Notes under the pieces: generated by a model
Database searches by the model: none
What the model saw: the letters and a program-made list of their open reading frames with translations, nothing else
What the model was told of the DNA's origin: nothing
Assembly: GCA_021833345.1 (NCBI GenBank)
Contig: JAKBFW010000005.1
Span: forward strand, 1 to 41,709
Direction: 5' to 3'
Length of the DNA: 41,709 bases
Source of the DNA: Pseudomonadota bacterium
Lineage (GTDB): Bacteria; Actinomycetota; Actinomycetes; Actinomycetales; Cellulomonadaceae
Translations under genes and position numbers: made by a program
Part shown: one piece after another, positions 1-7,592 of the stretch
How the letters are laid out: every line of letters starts with the position of its first letter
Position numbering within the stretch: position 1 is the first letter of the stretch

Positions 1-37
1 GGCCGCGTGCACGCCTCCTCGTGAGCGGTGCCGACCG

Positions 38-43
38 TAGGCT
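38..43 (+). promoter_or_regulatory. -10 element TAGGCT, leaderless promoter of the polyprenyl synthase
   Basis: TAGGCT followed by a 7-nt spacer and GTG 51. The spacing makes the start codon the likely first transcribed base. It decides the start against GTG 21. Confidence 0.65.
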
Positions 44-50
44 GTCGACC

Positions 51-1172
51 GTGAACCTCGCACCTGCAGACCTGGTGGAGATCGAGGGGGTCAGGGCCGG
101 CGTCGACGCCCACCTCGAGGCGCACGTGCGGGATCTGCGACCCGCCCTCCGCGCGCTCTCGCCCGACGCGGGCGAGCTCGCGGATGCGATCTCTCAGATG
201 CTGTCCGGCGGCAAGCGCCTTCGCGCCGCGTTCTGCTACTGGTCGTGGCGGGCGCACGGCGGGTCGGCGGACTCCCCTGCCGCGGACTCGGTGCTGCGCG
301 TCGGCGCCGCTCTCGAGCTCTTCCAGGCGGCGGCGCTGTTCCACGACGACGTGATGGACCGCTCGGACACCCGACGTGGACTGCCCGCTGCGCAGCTCGT
401 CTTCGCGGCGATGCACCTGCGGAACGGGTGGACCGGTGACGGGTCCAGGTTCGGCGACTCGGCAGCGATCCTGCTCGGCGACCTGGCCCTGATCGGCAGC
501 GAGCAGGTCTTCGCCGAGGCTGTGACCGGGTTCGATGCCGGGACGGCGGGCGGCGCCCTGCGGGTCTTCAACCATATGCGCACCGAGGTGACGGTCGGCC
601 AGTACCTGGACGTGCTCGCCCAGGTACAGCCGTGGGGCACCGATCCGGCGGCCGACGAGGAACGCGCACGCGAGGTGATCCGGGCGAAGTCCGCCCGGTA
701 CTCCGTCGAGCACCCGCTCACTCTCGGAGCGGCGCTCGCCGGCGCCACCGAGGACGCTCGACGCGCGTGCACCGACATCGGCCTGCCGCTCGGCGAGGCG
801 TTCCAGCTGCGCGACGACATCCTCGGGGTGTTCGGAGACCCGGCCCGGACCGGAAAGCCCGCCGGTGACGACCTCCGCGAGGGCAAGCGAACCGTGCTCG
901 TGGCCCGCGCGATGGCGCACGCGGCACGGGTCGGCGACGACCGGACGGCCGCGATGCTCCGGGACGACCTCGGCGACCGGGCCATGACCGAGCCCCGGGC
1001 ACGCGAGATCGCGGGCGCGATCGCGGCGACCGGGGCCGTCGGCGAGGTCGAGGAGCTCATCGACACCCTGACCCAGGGGGCTCATCGGGCACTGGACGCG
1101 GCGGACCTCCTCCCCGAGGGTCGCCGCATGCTCCGGAGCCTCGCCCGCGCAGCGGTGGACCGCCAGGCCTGA
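51..1172 (+). CDS. polyprenyl diphosphate synthase (trans-isoprenyl synthetase)
   Basis: 373 aa. Head-to-tail condensation of isopentenyl diphosphate onto an allylic diphosphate, making geranylgeranyl or longer polyprenyl diphosphates for quinone, carotenoid or lipid-carrier synthesis; chain length cannot be read here. Seen: the first aspartate-rich motif FHDDVMDRSDTRRG near residue 105, an upstream GGKRLR diphosphate-binding motif, and the second motif LRDDILGVFGD with following KPAGDDLREGKRT. Length is normal for the family. A longer frame opens at GTG 21, but it has no ribosome site, whereas TAGGCT at 38-43 lies 7 nt before GTG 51, so I take 51 as a leaderless start. By position it corresponds to idsA2 (Rv2173) of M. 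tuberculosis. It is convergent with the next gene, 13 bp away. Confidence 0.9.
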   Translation: MNLAPADLVEIEGVRAGVDAHLEAHVRDLRPALRALSPDAGELADAISQMLSGGKRLRAAFCYWSWRAHGGSADSPAADSVLRVGAALELFQAAALFHDDVMDRSDTRRGLPAAQLVFAAMHLRNGWTGDGSRFGDSAAILLGDLALIGSEQVFAEAVTGFDAGTAGGALRVFNHMRTEVTVGQYLDVLAQVQPWGTDPAADEERAREVIRAKSARYSVEHPLTLGAALAGATEDARRACTDIGLPLGEAFQLRDDILGVFGDPARTGKPAGDDLREGKRTVLVARAMAHAARVGDDRTAAMLRDDLGDRAMTEPRAREIAGAIAATGAVGEVEELIDTLTQGAHRALDAADLLPEGRRMLRSLARAAVDRQA

Positions 1173-1185
1173 CGGAGGAGCCGCG

Positions 1186-1614
1186 TCAGAGCTCGAGCTG
1201 GGCCCTGCGGCGCACCTCGGTCTTCCGCCCGGTCCGCAACGCAGCCAGCGGGGTCGCCTGGAGGGCGTCGTCCGAGGTGAACAGCCATCGGATGGCACCC
1301 GCGTCGCTGAACCCGACATCGCCCAGGATCGAGAGCGTCCCCGCCAGAGACGACAGGATCGCCGAGCGCGAGGCCCCGGACTGCGGCGTCTGGACGTTCG
1401 CCGGGTTCGCGAGGTGCTCGGGCACCAGGAAGTCGGCGGGGATGCTCTGGACGGGCGGCTCGCCGCGCCGCACCGCAAGAAGCTTGCGCTCCTGGATCAG
1501 CCGGCGAACCTTCCCGGCGTCGATCCCCAGCCGCTCGGCGACGTCCGGGACCGTCAACCACGCACCCACGAGACCGTCGAGGGACTGCTGGGCGTCGATG
1601 CTGTCGCTGCTCAC
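1186..1614 (-). CDS. Rv2175c-family DNA-binding protein
   Basis: 142 aa. Seen: a MerR/excisionase-like helix-turn-helix (WLTVPDVAERLGIDAGKVRRLIQERKL) at about residues 19-42, followed by a C-terminal domain with the pattern of the Rv2175c family. In M. tuberculosis Rv2175c binds DNA and is phosphorylated by the neighbouring kinase PknL. The PASTA kinase here lies 1.2 kb away, so a kinase-substrate pair is a fair inference. The N-terminus is rich in Ser and Asp with no obvious TQ site except near the start (QQS). The GTG start at 1614 follows TAGGCT by 6 nt, so the message is probably leaderless. A 20-bp dyad lies over its -35 region. Confidence 0.85.
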   Translation of the reverse strand: MSSDSIDAQQSLDGLVGAWLTVPDVAERLGIDAGKVRRLIQERKLLAVRRGEPPVQSIPADFLVPEHLANPANVQTPQSGASRSAILSSLAGTLSILGDVGFSDAGAIRWLFTSDDALQATPLAALRTGRKTEVRRRAQLEL

Positions 1615-1620
1615 GGCACA

Positions 1621-1626
1621 AGCCTA
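1621..1626 (-). promoter_or_regulatory. -10 element TAGGCT of the Rv2175c-like gene
   Basis: On the minus strand TAGGCT is followed by 6 nt (TGTGCC) and GTG 1614: a leaderless promoter. Confidence 0.65.
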
Positions 1627-1637
1627 CGCAGTCAGGT

Positions 1638-1657
1638 GAACTACACCGGTGAAGTTC
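1638..1657. promoter_or_regulatory. 20-bp dyad, candidate operator
   Basis: GAACTACACCGGTGAAGTTC reads the same on both strands except at one symmetric position pair. It is centred about 21 bp upstream of the -10 element of the Rv2175c-like gene, over the -35 zone, and lies upstream of the LysM gene. Autoregulation by the Rv2175c-like protein is an inference. Confidence 0.45.
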
Positions 1658-1691
1658 GACGTCGCGCCTCGCGCGGCCGGTCACGCCGCGG

Positions 1692-1707
1692 TAGGTTCGC
1701 GTACTGT
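1692..1707 (+). promoter_or_regulatory. possible promoter of the LysM-transglycosylase gene
   Basis: Two candidate -10 elements, TAGGTT (1692-1697) and TACTGT (1702-1707), would give a leader of about 100 nt before ATG 1814. The leader holds two adjacent AGTCACAC copies (1732-1739, 1741-1748). I could not recognise a riboswitch fold in it. Confidence 0.3.
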
Positions 1708-1813
1708 CACATCTGCATCACAGGCACCACCAGTCACACAAGTCACACCCGTCCACCGGTCGACGGGCCGCGACGCTCGCTCCCGCCGACCGAACCGAAC
1801 CGGGGAAGCCCAC

Positions 1814-2794
1814 ATGACGTCACCGACGAGCGCGACAGCCACCGCCCGCGCGGCACTGCCCACGCGGGCGCGCACACGTCTCGCCTCCGGAGCCGGTGTC
1901 TCGATCGCACTCGCGGTGGCATCGGTGGCGACCTCAGCCGGCCCCGCCCACGCCGACGAGCCGTACGTCGTCCGGCAGGGCGACACGGTCAGCCAGATCG
2001 CACTGCGCTCCGGGGTGTCCGTCGGTGCGATCGCCAGAGCCAGCTCTCTCGCCGACGCCTCGCGCATCCGCGTCGGGCAGCTCCTGACGATCCCGACCCC
2101 GTCGAGCGCGGCCATCACCCCGGTGACACCCGTCGCGACCGCCACGACGACCCACACGGTCGTCGGCGGCGACACGGTCGGCCACCTCGCGGCACGGTAC
2201 TCGACCACCGTCGCCGCGATCGTCGCCGCCAACCGTCTCGACGCGCGCGCGTTCATCCGCATCGGGCAGGTCCTGACCATCCCCACCACCGGCACCACGA
2301 CAGCGACCCTGGTGAGCAACACGTTCGCCGGACGGACGTACAGCAACCTCGTCGTCGCGGCTGCCAACGCGAACAAGGCGATGCTGCTGCGGATCGGTGT
2401 GCCGACGACGAGTCAGATGAGGGCGACGATCGTCACGACGGCGACATCCATGGGCGTCGATCCGGCTCTCGCCCTCGCGATCGCCTACCAGGAGTCCGGG
2501 TTCAACCACACCGCGGTCTCCGCCGCGAACGCCATCGGCACCATGCAGGTGATCCCGTCGTCCGGCGAGTGGGCGTCCCAGATGGTCGGGCGCCCGCTGA
2601 ACCTCCTCGACCCGAACGACAACGTGGTCGCCGGGGTGGCGATCCTGCGGTCGCTCGTGCGCTGGAGCCCCGACCTCCCGACCGCGATCGCCGGCTACTA
2701 CCAGGGCGCCGCGTCGGTGCGGCACGACGGCATGTACCCGGACACCCGCCGCTACGTCGCCAGCGTCCAGACGCTCATGTCGCGGTTCCGCTGA
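1814..2794 (+). CDS. secreted LysM domain lytic transglycosylase
   Basis: 326 aa. A secreted peptidoglycan-cleaving enzyme. Seen: a basic N-terminus and hydrophobic stretch ending in AGPAHA|DEP, a signal peptide with a likely AxA cleavage site near residue 47; two LysM repeats beginning YVVRQGDTVSQIALRSG and HTVVGGDTVGHLAARY; then an SLT lysozyme-like domain with the catalytic Glu in AYQESGFNHTAVS, followed by GTMQVIP and GYYQGAASV. Start ATG 1814 has GGGGAAG upstream; the frame is open to 1649, but that part is unlike a protein N-terminus. It lies 35 bp before the PASTA kinase, in the same direction. Glycan release by this enzyme and muropeptide sensing by the kinase could be linked (inference). 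Confidence 0.88.
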   Translation: MTSPTSATATARAALPTRARTRLASGAGVSIALAVASVATSAGPAHADEPYVVRQGDTVSQIALRSGVSVGAIARASSLADASRIRVGQLLTIPTPSSAAITPVTPVATATTTHTVVGGDTVGHLAARYSTTVAAIVAANRLDARAFIRIGQVLTIPTTGTTTATLVSNTFAGRTYSNLVVAAANANKAMLLRIGVPTTSQMRATIVTTATSMGVDPALALAIAYQESGFNHTAVSAANAIGTMQVIPSSGEWASQMVGRPLNLLDPNDNVVAGVAILRSLVRWSPDLPTAIAGYYQGAASVRHDGMYPDTRRYVASVQTLMSRFR

Positions 2795-2817
2795 GCCGGT
2801 TCGGCAGGGGGCGCCCG

Positions 2818-2823
2818 TAGACT
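2818..2823 (+). promoter_or_regulatory. -10 element TAGACT of the PASTA kinase
   Basis: TAGACT is followed by 6 nt and GTG 2830; leaderless. It gives the kinase its own promoter inside the 35-bp gap after the LysM gene. Confidence 0.65.
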
Positions 2824-2829
2824 GCCGTC

Positions 2830-4824
2830 GTGGGAACCACCGTGACCGATCCGCTCGTCGGCAAGCTCGTCGACGGCCGGTACGAGGTCGTCTCCCGGAT
2901 CGCCCGGGGCGGCATGGCCACCGTCTACCTCGCGATCGACCGGCGACTCGACCGCGACGTCGCGCTCAAGGTCATGCACGGTCACCTCGCGGAGGGTGCC
3001 GCCGGGTCGGCGTTCATCTCGCGGTTCCGTCGCGAGGCGCGCTCGGCAGCACGGCTCACCCACCCCGGTCTCGTCGCGGTCTACGACCAGGGCATCGACG
3101 GCGAGACCAGCTACCTCACGATGGAGTACATCGACGGGGGCAATCTGCGCCGGCTCCTCACCGAGGGAGGCCCGCTCCCCGTCGACGACGCGCTCCGCAT
3201 CCTCGAGGACGTCCTCGACGCGCTCGCCGCCGCGCACCGCTCGCAGCTGGTCCATCGCGACATCAAGCCGGAGAACGTCCTGCTCTCGAGCGACGGACGG
3301 GTCAAGGTCGCCGACTTCGGACTGGCACGAGCCGTGACCGAGGTCACCTCGACGACGACGGGCACCGTGCTCGGGACCGTCGCCTACCTCGCCCCGGAGC
3401 TGGTGGCACGGGGCGTCAGCGACGCCCGGACCGATGTCTACGCCACCGGGATCCTGCTCTTCGAGCTTCTCACCGGGCGTCAGCCGTTCACCGGCGAGAC
3501 GCCGATCCAGGTGGCGTTCCAGCACGTCAACTCGCAGGTCCCCGGCCCGTCATCGTTCGTGCCCTGGCTGCCTGCCGAGGTCGACGACCTCGTGACCGCG
3601 CTGGCCGCGCGCGAACCCGACGACCGACCGGTCGACGCCGGCGCGGCCCTGACCCTGGTGCGACGGACCCGCCGGGGCCTTGACCAGGCGACGCTGGCGC
3701 GGCGCGCGGACCGTGTCGTCGTGCCGGACCCCCTGGACGGCACCCGCGAGGAGGACGACGACGACGCGCTCACAGCGCTGTCGCCTCCACGGGCGGTCGA
3801 GGTACCGCTCGACCCCGACGCGACGACCGTCATCGAGCTCGACCCGCACGGCAGCACCGTCGCGCTCCCGATCGGCGCGGCACTGCTCGAGTCGGCGGGG
3901 CCGCCGGGCGGCGACGAGCGCGCACCGCGACGTCACCGGCTCCGTCTGCTCCTCAGCGCCCTGGGGGCGATCGCGGCGGTGGCGGCGGTTCTCCTCTACC
4001 TGTTCGTCGGCCCGGGGGCCTACACGACCGTCCCTGACGTCGTGGGCCAGCAGAAGGCAGTCGCCCTGACGTCGTTGCAGTCGGACGGCCTGAAGCCGAC
4101 GGAGACCGACGTCTTCGACGACGCGACCCCCGGCACGGTGGTGGCGACGACGCCAGGTCCCAGCGGCCGCGTCCACAAGGGTGGCGCGGTCGTCGTCGCG
4201 GTGTCCAAGGGACCGGACCTGGTGACGGTTCCCGATTCGCTCGTCGGCAGCATGCAGGCTGACGCGAAGGCCGCTCTCGAGAAGGCCGGGCTGACGGACG
4301 CCTACGCCGCCGGCAAGCACTACAGCGACACCGCAGCCATCGGCAGCGTGCTCGCCACGGACCAGAAGGCGGGGGCTGAGGTCAAGCGCGGCTCCGCGGT
4401 CACGCTGACCCTCTCGGACGGTCCTGAACCTCTCACGATCTTCTCGGTGATCGGGGCGAGCCAGGACCAGGCCCAGTCCGATCTCACCAACGCGGGACTG
4501 AAGATGGCGGTCGGACCGCCGGCCTACAGCGACGTCTTCGCGGCGGGGGCCGTGATGAGCCAGGACCCCGCGCCCGGGACCGCCGGGCACCGGACGCAGA
4601 CCGTGACGGTCGTCGTCTCGCAGGGCCCGGAGATGGTCGTCGTGCCAGACGTGACGGGGCAGAAGGCCGACAAGGCCCAGGCCGAGCTCGAAGCGCTCGG
4701 GCTCAAGGTCGTCCGCCAGTCGTCCCCGCTCGGCAGCCTCAACAACCGGGTGTGGCAGCAGAGCATCGCGCCGAACGCCTCAGTGCCCAAGAACTCCACG
4801 ACGATCACGCTCACCGTCATCTGA
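2830..4824 (+). CDS. pknL: membrane serine/threonine protein kinase with four PASTA repeats
   Basis: 664 aa. Seen: kinase domain at about residues 18-280 with a glycine loop (IARGGMATVYLA), the ATP-binding Lys in VALKVM, the catalytic loop HRDIKPENVLL, DFGLA, and a Thr-rich activation loop (TEVTSTTTGTVLGTVAYLAPE); an acidic juxtamembrane linker; one membrane segment at about 377-397; then four extracellular PASTA repeats, starting around VPDVVGQ, VPDSLVG, FSVIGAS and VPDVTGQ. PASTA kinases bind muropeptides or lipid II and control wall growth and division. By position it is the PknL counterpart (next to an Rv2175c protein and aroG). The M. tuberculosis PknL lacks PASTA repeats, while the corynebacterial one has them. 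The gene symbol rests on gene order. Confidence 0.9.
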   Translation: MGTTVTDPLVGKLVDGRYEVVSRIARGGMATVYLAIDRRLDRDVALKVMHGHLAEGAAGSAFISRFRREARSAARLTHPGLVAVYDQGIDGETSYLTMEYIDGGNLRRLLTEGGPLPVDDALRILEDVLDALAAAHRSQLVHRDIKPENVLLSSDGRVKVADFGLARAVTEVTSTTTGTVLGTVAYLAPELVARGVSDARTDVYATGILLFELLTGRQPFTGETPIQVAFQHVNSQVPGPSSFVPWLPAEVDDLVTALAAREPDDRPVDAGAALTLVRRTRRGLDQATLARRADRVVVPDPLDGTREEDDDDALTALSPPRAVEVPLDPDATTVIELDPHGSTVALPIGAALLESAGPPGGDERAPRRHRLRLLLSALGAIAAVAAVLLYLFVGPGAYTTVPDVVGQQKAVALTSLQSDGLKPTETDVFDDATPGTVVATTPGPSGRVHKGGAVVVAVSKGPDLVTVPDSLVGSMQADAKAALEKAGLTDAYAAGKHYSDTAAIGSVLATDQKAGAEVKRGSAVTLTLSDGPEPLTIFSVIGASQDQAQSDLTNAGLKMAVGPPAYSDVFAAGAVMSQDPAPGTAGHRTQTVTVVVSQGPEMVVVPDVTGQKADKAQAELEALGLKVVRQSSPLGSLNNRVWQQSIAPNASVPKNSTTITLTVI

Positions 4825-4857
4825 CACGGCTCGGCGGACGGGCCCGCCCGCTCGCCC

Positions 4858-4895
4858 GGTCGCGGCCGAGTCCCCGAACGGAGCCGGCCGCGATC
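4858..4895. terminator. hairpin between the convergent kinase and aroG genes
   Basis: Arms 4858-4868 and 4885-4895 pair over 11 bp (one G-U) around a 16-nt loop. It can serve as a factor-independent terminator in either direction; no T-tract is present. Confidence 0.5.
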
Positions 4896-4918
4896 AGTCG
4901 AGCGTGGAATGCACGAGC

Positions 4919-6271
4919 TCAGCGGCCCCGGAGCATCTCCACGACCTGGAACGCCATCTCGAGCGACTGCTGGTGGTTCAGGCGCGGGTCCACGAGGGTC
5001 CGGTAGCGCAGCGCCAGACCGTCCTCGTCGATCTCCTCGCTACCGCCGAGCACCTCGGTGACGTCGTCCCCGGTGAGCTCGACGTGCAGGCCGCCCGGGA
5101 ACGTCCCGAGGCCACGGTGCACCTCGAAGAACCCGCGGACCTCGTCCATGACGTCCACGAGCCGGCGGGTCTTGTAGCCCGTCGACGACGTGATCGTGTT
5201 CCCGTGCATCGGGTCGCAGACCCACGTGACCGGGCCGCCCTCGGCGGTGACCTTCGCCACGAGACCGGGGAGCACGTCGCGCACCGTGCCCGCTCCCATC
5301 CGGGTGATGAAGGTGAGCCGCCCGGGGATCCCTTCGGGGTTGAGCTTCTCCATCAGTGCGAGCGCGTCCTGCGCCGTCGTCGTCGGGCCGAGCTTGACGC
5401 CGATCGGGTTGTGCACACGCGACAGGAAGTCGACGTGCGCGCCGTCGAGCTGCCGCGTCCGCTCGCCGATCCACAGGAAGTGGGCCGAGCAGTCGTACGG
5501 CAGTCCCGTGCGCGAGTCGATCCGGGTCAACGGCCGCTCGTAGTCGAGCAGCAGCGCCTCGTGGCTGGAGAAGAACTCGACGGTGCGCATCGACTCGAAG
5601 TCCGCCCCGCAGGCGGCCATGAAACGGATCGCACGGTCGATCTCGGCCGCCGTCTCCTCGTACCGCGCGTACGCCGGGTTCGCCATGAATCCGCGGTTCC
5701 ACTCGTGCACCCGCCGGATGTCGGCGAATCCCCCGGTGGTGAAGGCCCGGATCAGGTTCAGCGTCGACGACGACGTGTGGTACGCCTGCAGCAACCGGTC
5801 CGGGTCAGGAGTACGCACCGCCTCGCTGAACTCGTAGCCGTTGATGATGTCGCCGCGGAACGCCGGGAGCGTCACCCCGTCGCGGGTCTCGTCGTCCGAG
5901 CTGCGTGGCTTGGCGTACTGCCCCGCCATCCGGCCCATCTTGATGACCGGCAGGCTCGCGCCGTACGTGAGCACGACCGCCATCTGCAGGATCGTCTTGA
6001 TCTTGTCGCGGATGTTGTCCGCCGTCGCGTCCGCGAACGACTCGGCGCAGTCTCCGCCCTGGAGCAGGAACGCCTGGCCCTGGGACGCCGCGGCGAGACG
6101 CGACCGCAGGACGTCGGCCTCGCCGGCGAACACCAACGGGGGGACGGCTGCCAGCCGGTCACGCACGAGCTCCACGGCCGAGCGGTTCGGCCAGGTCGGC
6201 TGCTGGGAGACCGTCAGGTTCTCCCAGTGGTCGAGACCGGCGACGACGTCCGGGTCGGGCTCGACGCTCAC
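4919..6271 (-). CDS. aroG: class II DAHP synthase (3-deoxy-7-phosphoheptulonate synthase)
   Basis: 450 aa. First step of the shikimate pathway: phosphoenolpyruvate plus erythrose 4-phosphate. Seen: plant/actinobacterial type II signatures, including the metal Cys in LLQGGDCAESF, KMGRMAGQYAKPRSS, RTVEFFSSHEALLLDYE, the metal His in VCDPMHGNT and the Glu in HVELTGDDVTEVLGG. Full length. The GTG start at 6271 overlaps the stop of the upstream phosphofructokinase gene as GTGA; the longer frame to 6439 merely runs inside that gene. Translational coupling to the PPi-type phosphofructokinase is therefore likely. It is convergent with the kinase, with a hairpin between. Confidence 0.95.
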   Translation of the reverse strand: MSVEPDPDVVAGLDHWENLTVSQQPTWPNRSAVELVRDRLAAVPPLVFAGEADVLRSRLAAASQGQAFLLQGGDCAESFADATADNIRDKIKTILQMAVVLTYGASLPVIKMGRMAGQYAKPRSSDDETRDGVTLPAFRGDIINGYEFSEAVRTPDPDRLLQAYHTSSSTLNLIRAFTTGGFADIRRVHEWNRGFMANPAYARYEETAAEIDRAIRFMAACGADFESMRTVEFFSSHEALLLDYERPLTRIDSRTGLPYDCSAHFLWIGERTRQLDGAHVDFLSRVHNPIGVKLGPTTTAQDALALMEKLNPEGIPGRLTFITRMGAGTVRDVLPGLVAKVTAEGGPVTWVCDPMHGNTITSSTGYKTRRLVDVMDEVRGFFEVHRGLGTFPGGLHVELTGDDVTEVLGGSEEIDEDGLALRYRTLVDPRLNHQQSLEMAFQVVEMLRGR

Positions 6272-7482
6272 GAGGCCGCGACCGGGGTCTGGCCGATGTC
6301 GGACAGCAGGTCGACGAACCACGCCTGCGTGACGTCGAAGGCCTTGCCGCCGGCGATCCGCGGGAACGCGATCGCCTTGAGGCGGTCGCCGTCCTCCTCG
6401 TCGTGCCCGATCACACCGGACTCGCCCCGGAAGGCGCACTCGACCGCGAGGTCCGTCATCGACTTGATCAGACGCAGGTCCTCGGCATTGGCCGCGGCGG
6501 CACGCGAGTAGTACCCGCTCTTCTGCACCATGGTCTTCTCGGCCCCGAGGAGCTCCGCGAACTGCTTCGCGAACCAGGCGCCCGGGTTGATCGTGTCGAG
6601 CTTGACGTGGCCGAACGGGTCGCGCGGGACCTCGGCGCCGGAGGCCTCGAGCTGCGCGACGATCTCATGCATGCCGGCACCTTCGGACAGGAAGATGTTG
6701 ACGTTTCCGTTCGTGTCCATGATCGTGCGCAGGCGCGCGGCCTCGCCCTCGATGTCGAGAGGAAGCTCCGGGACGAACACGGCGTGGATGTCCCAGCGTT
6801 CCCGCGAGAGACCGATGCTGGGGACCCACTCCTGGGTGTCGAGCCAGCGCCGGTACTCCGCCGCCGCGGCCGCCGTCAGCCAGCCGCAGTGGCGTCCCAT
6901 GACCTCGTGGACGATCAGCATGCGCGGGCCCGAACGGTGCTCACCGATGATGTTGCGGGCGAAACCGGCCGACTCTTCGGCCGCGGTCCAGGCACCGAGG
7001 GACTGCTTGATCGGCACCACGTCGTTGTCGATCGTCTTCGGCAGGCCGACCACGGTCAGGTGGTAGCCGTTCTCCTCGAGGTACGCCGCGAGGTCGGCCG
7101 CGGTCGTGTTCGTGTCGTCGCCGCCGATGGTGTGCAGCACGTCCACGCCGTCGGTCTTGAGCTGCTCGGCGGCCACGTGGAGCGGGTTCTGACCCTCGGC
7201 GACCAGCCCGCGCTTGACGCAGTCGGCAGCGTTCGTGAGCTTGACGCGCGAGTTGCCGATCGGCGAGCCACCGAAGCGGTGCAGGAGACCGGCCTTCGCG
7301 CGCGCCTCGTCGTCGACGACGATCTTGGTACCGGTCAGCAGCCCGTGGTAGCCGTGCTGGTAGGCGATGATCTCGATCTCCGGGGCGAGCTCGGTGTAGC
7401 GCTCGATGAGGCCACCGACGGCGGAGGACAGGCACGGGGCGAAGCCGCCTGCGGTCAGGAGCGCGACGCGACGAACCGACAT
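6268..7482 (-). CDS. pfp: 6-phosphofructokinase, PPi-dependent type
   Basis: 404 aa. Phosphorylates fructose 6-phosphate; predicted to use pyrophosphate and so to work reversibly. Seen: GGDDTNTTAAD, with Asp where ATP enzymes carry Gly, and PKTIDND, with Lys where ATP enzymes carry Gly. Together these two residues mark the PPi-using group. MGRHCGWLTAAAA, a typical substrate-binding motif, is also present. Start ATG 7482 is preceded by GAGAGGTG; the frame upstream (to 7596) is non-coding. The stop overlaps the aroG start by 4 nt. The 5' region holds two dyads (see 7511-7553). Cofactor type is inferred from these two positions only. Confidence 0.88.
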   Translation of the reverse strand: MSVRRVALLTAGGFAPCLSSAVGGLIERYTELAPEIEIIAYQHGYHGLLTGTKIVVDDEARAKAGLLHRFGGSPIGNSRVKLTNAADCVKRGLVAEGQNPLHVAAEQLKTDGVDVLHTIGGDDTNTTAADLAAYLEENGYHLTVVGLPKTIDNDVVPIKQSLGAWTAAEESAGFARNIIGEHRSGPRMLIVHEVMGRHCGWLTAAAAAEYRRWLDTQEWVPSIGLSRERWDIHAVFVPELPLDIEGEAARLRTIMDTNGNVNIFLSEGAGMHEIVAQLEASGAEVPRDPFGHVKLDTINPGAWFAKQFAELLGAEKTMVQKSGYYSRAAAANAEDLRLIKSMTDLAVECAFRGESGVIGHDEEDGDRLKAIAFPRIAGGKAFDVTQAWFVDLLSDIGQTPVAAS

Positions 7483-7510
7483 GAGACACACCTCTCGTAG
7501 ATCTGCTGGG

Positions 7511-7553
7511 GATGGCACCAGCCTGGTGGGCCATCCGGTGCCCGACGTCGGGC
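7511..7553. promoter_or_regulatory. two dyads in the pfp-aroG upstream region
   Basis: A perfect 14-bp palindrome GCCCGACGTCGGGC (7540-7553) and an inverted repeat with arms CACCAG/CTGGTG (7516-7521, 7523-7528) flanked by GATGG/CCATC. They lie 30-70 nt upstream of the pfp start. They could be operators or RNA hairpins; no convincing -10 was found. Confidence 0.35.
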
Positions 7554-7560
7554 CCAAGGT

Positions 7561-7587
7561 CCTGCCGCTCGGGTACAGAACGGCAGG
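7561..7587 (-). terminator. weak hairpin after the acyltransferase gene
   Basis: Arms CCTGCCG/CGGCAGG (7561-7567, 7581-7587) with a 13-nt loop, just past the acyltransferase stop on the minus strand. It may separate it from pfp-aroG. No T-tract. Confidence 0.3.
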
Positions 7588-7592
7588 CGCGA

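Noticed and set aside
21-50. GTG 21 as start of the polyprenyl synthase.
   Set aside because: No ribosome site and no promoter at the right distance; TAGGCT is placed for GTG 51.
1708-1813. c-di-AMP (ydaO-type) riboswitch in the leader of the LysM gene, as found before some actinobacterial wall hydrolases.
   Set aside because: I could not recognise the conserved core or pairing by eye; a covariance-model scan would decide.
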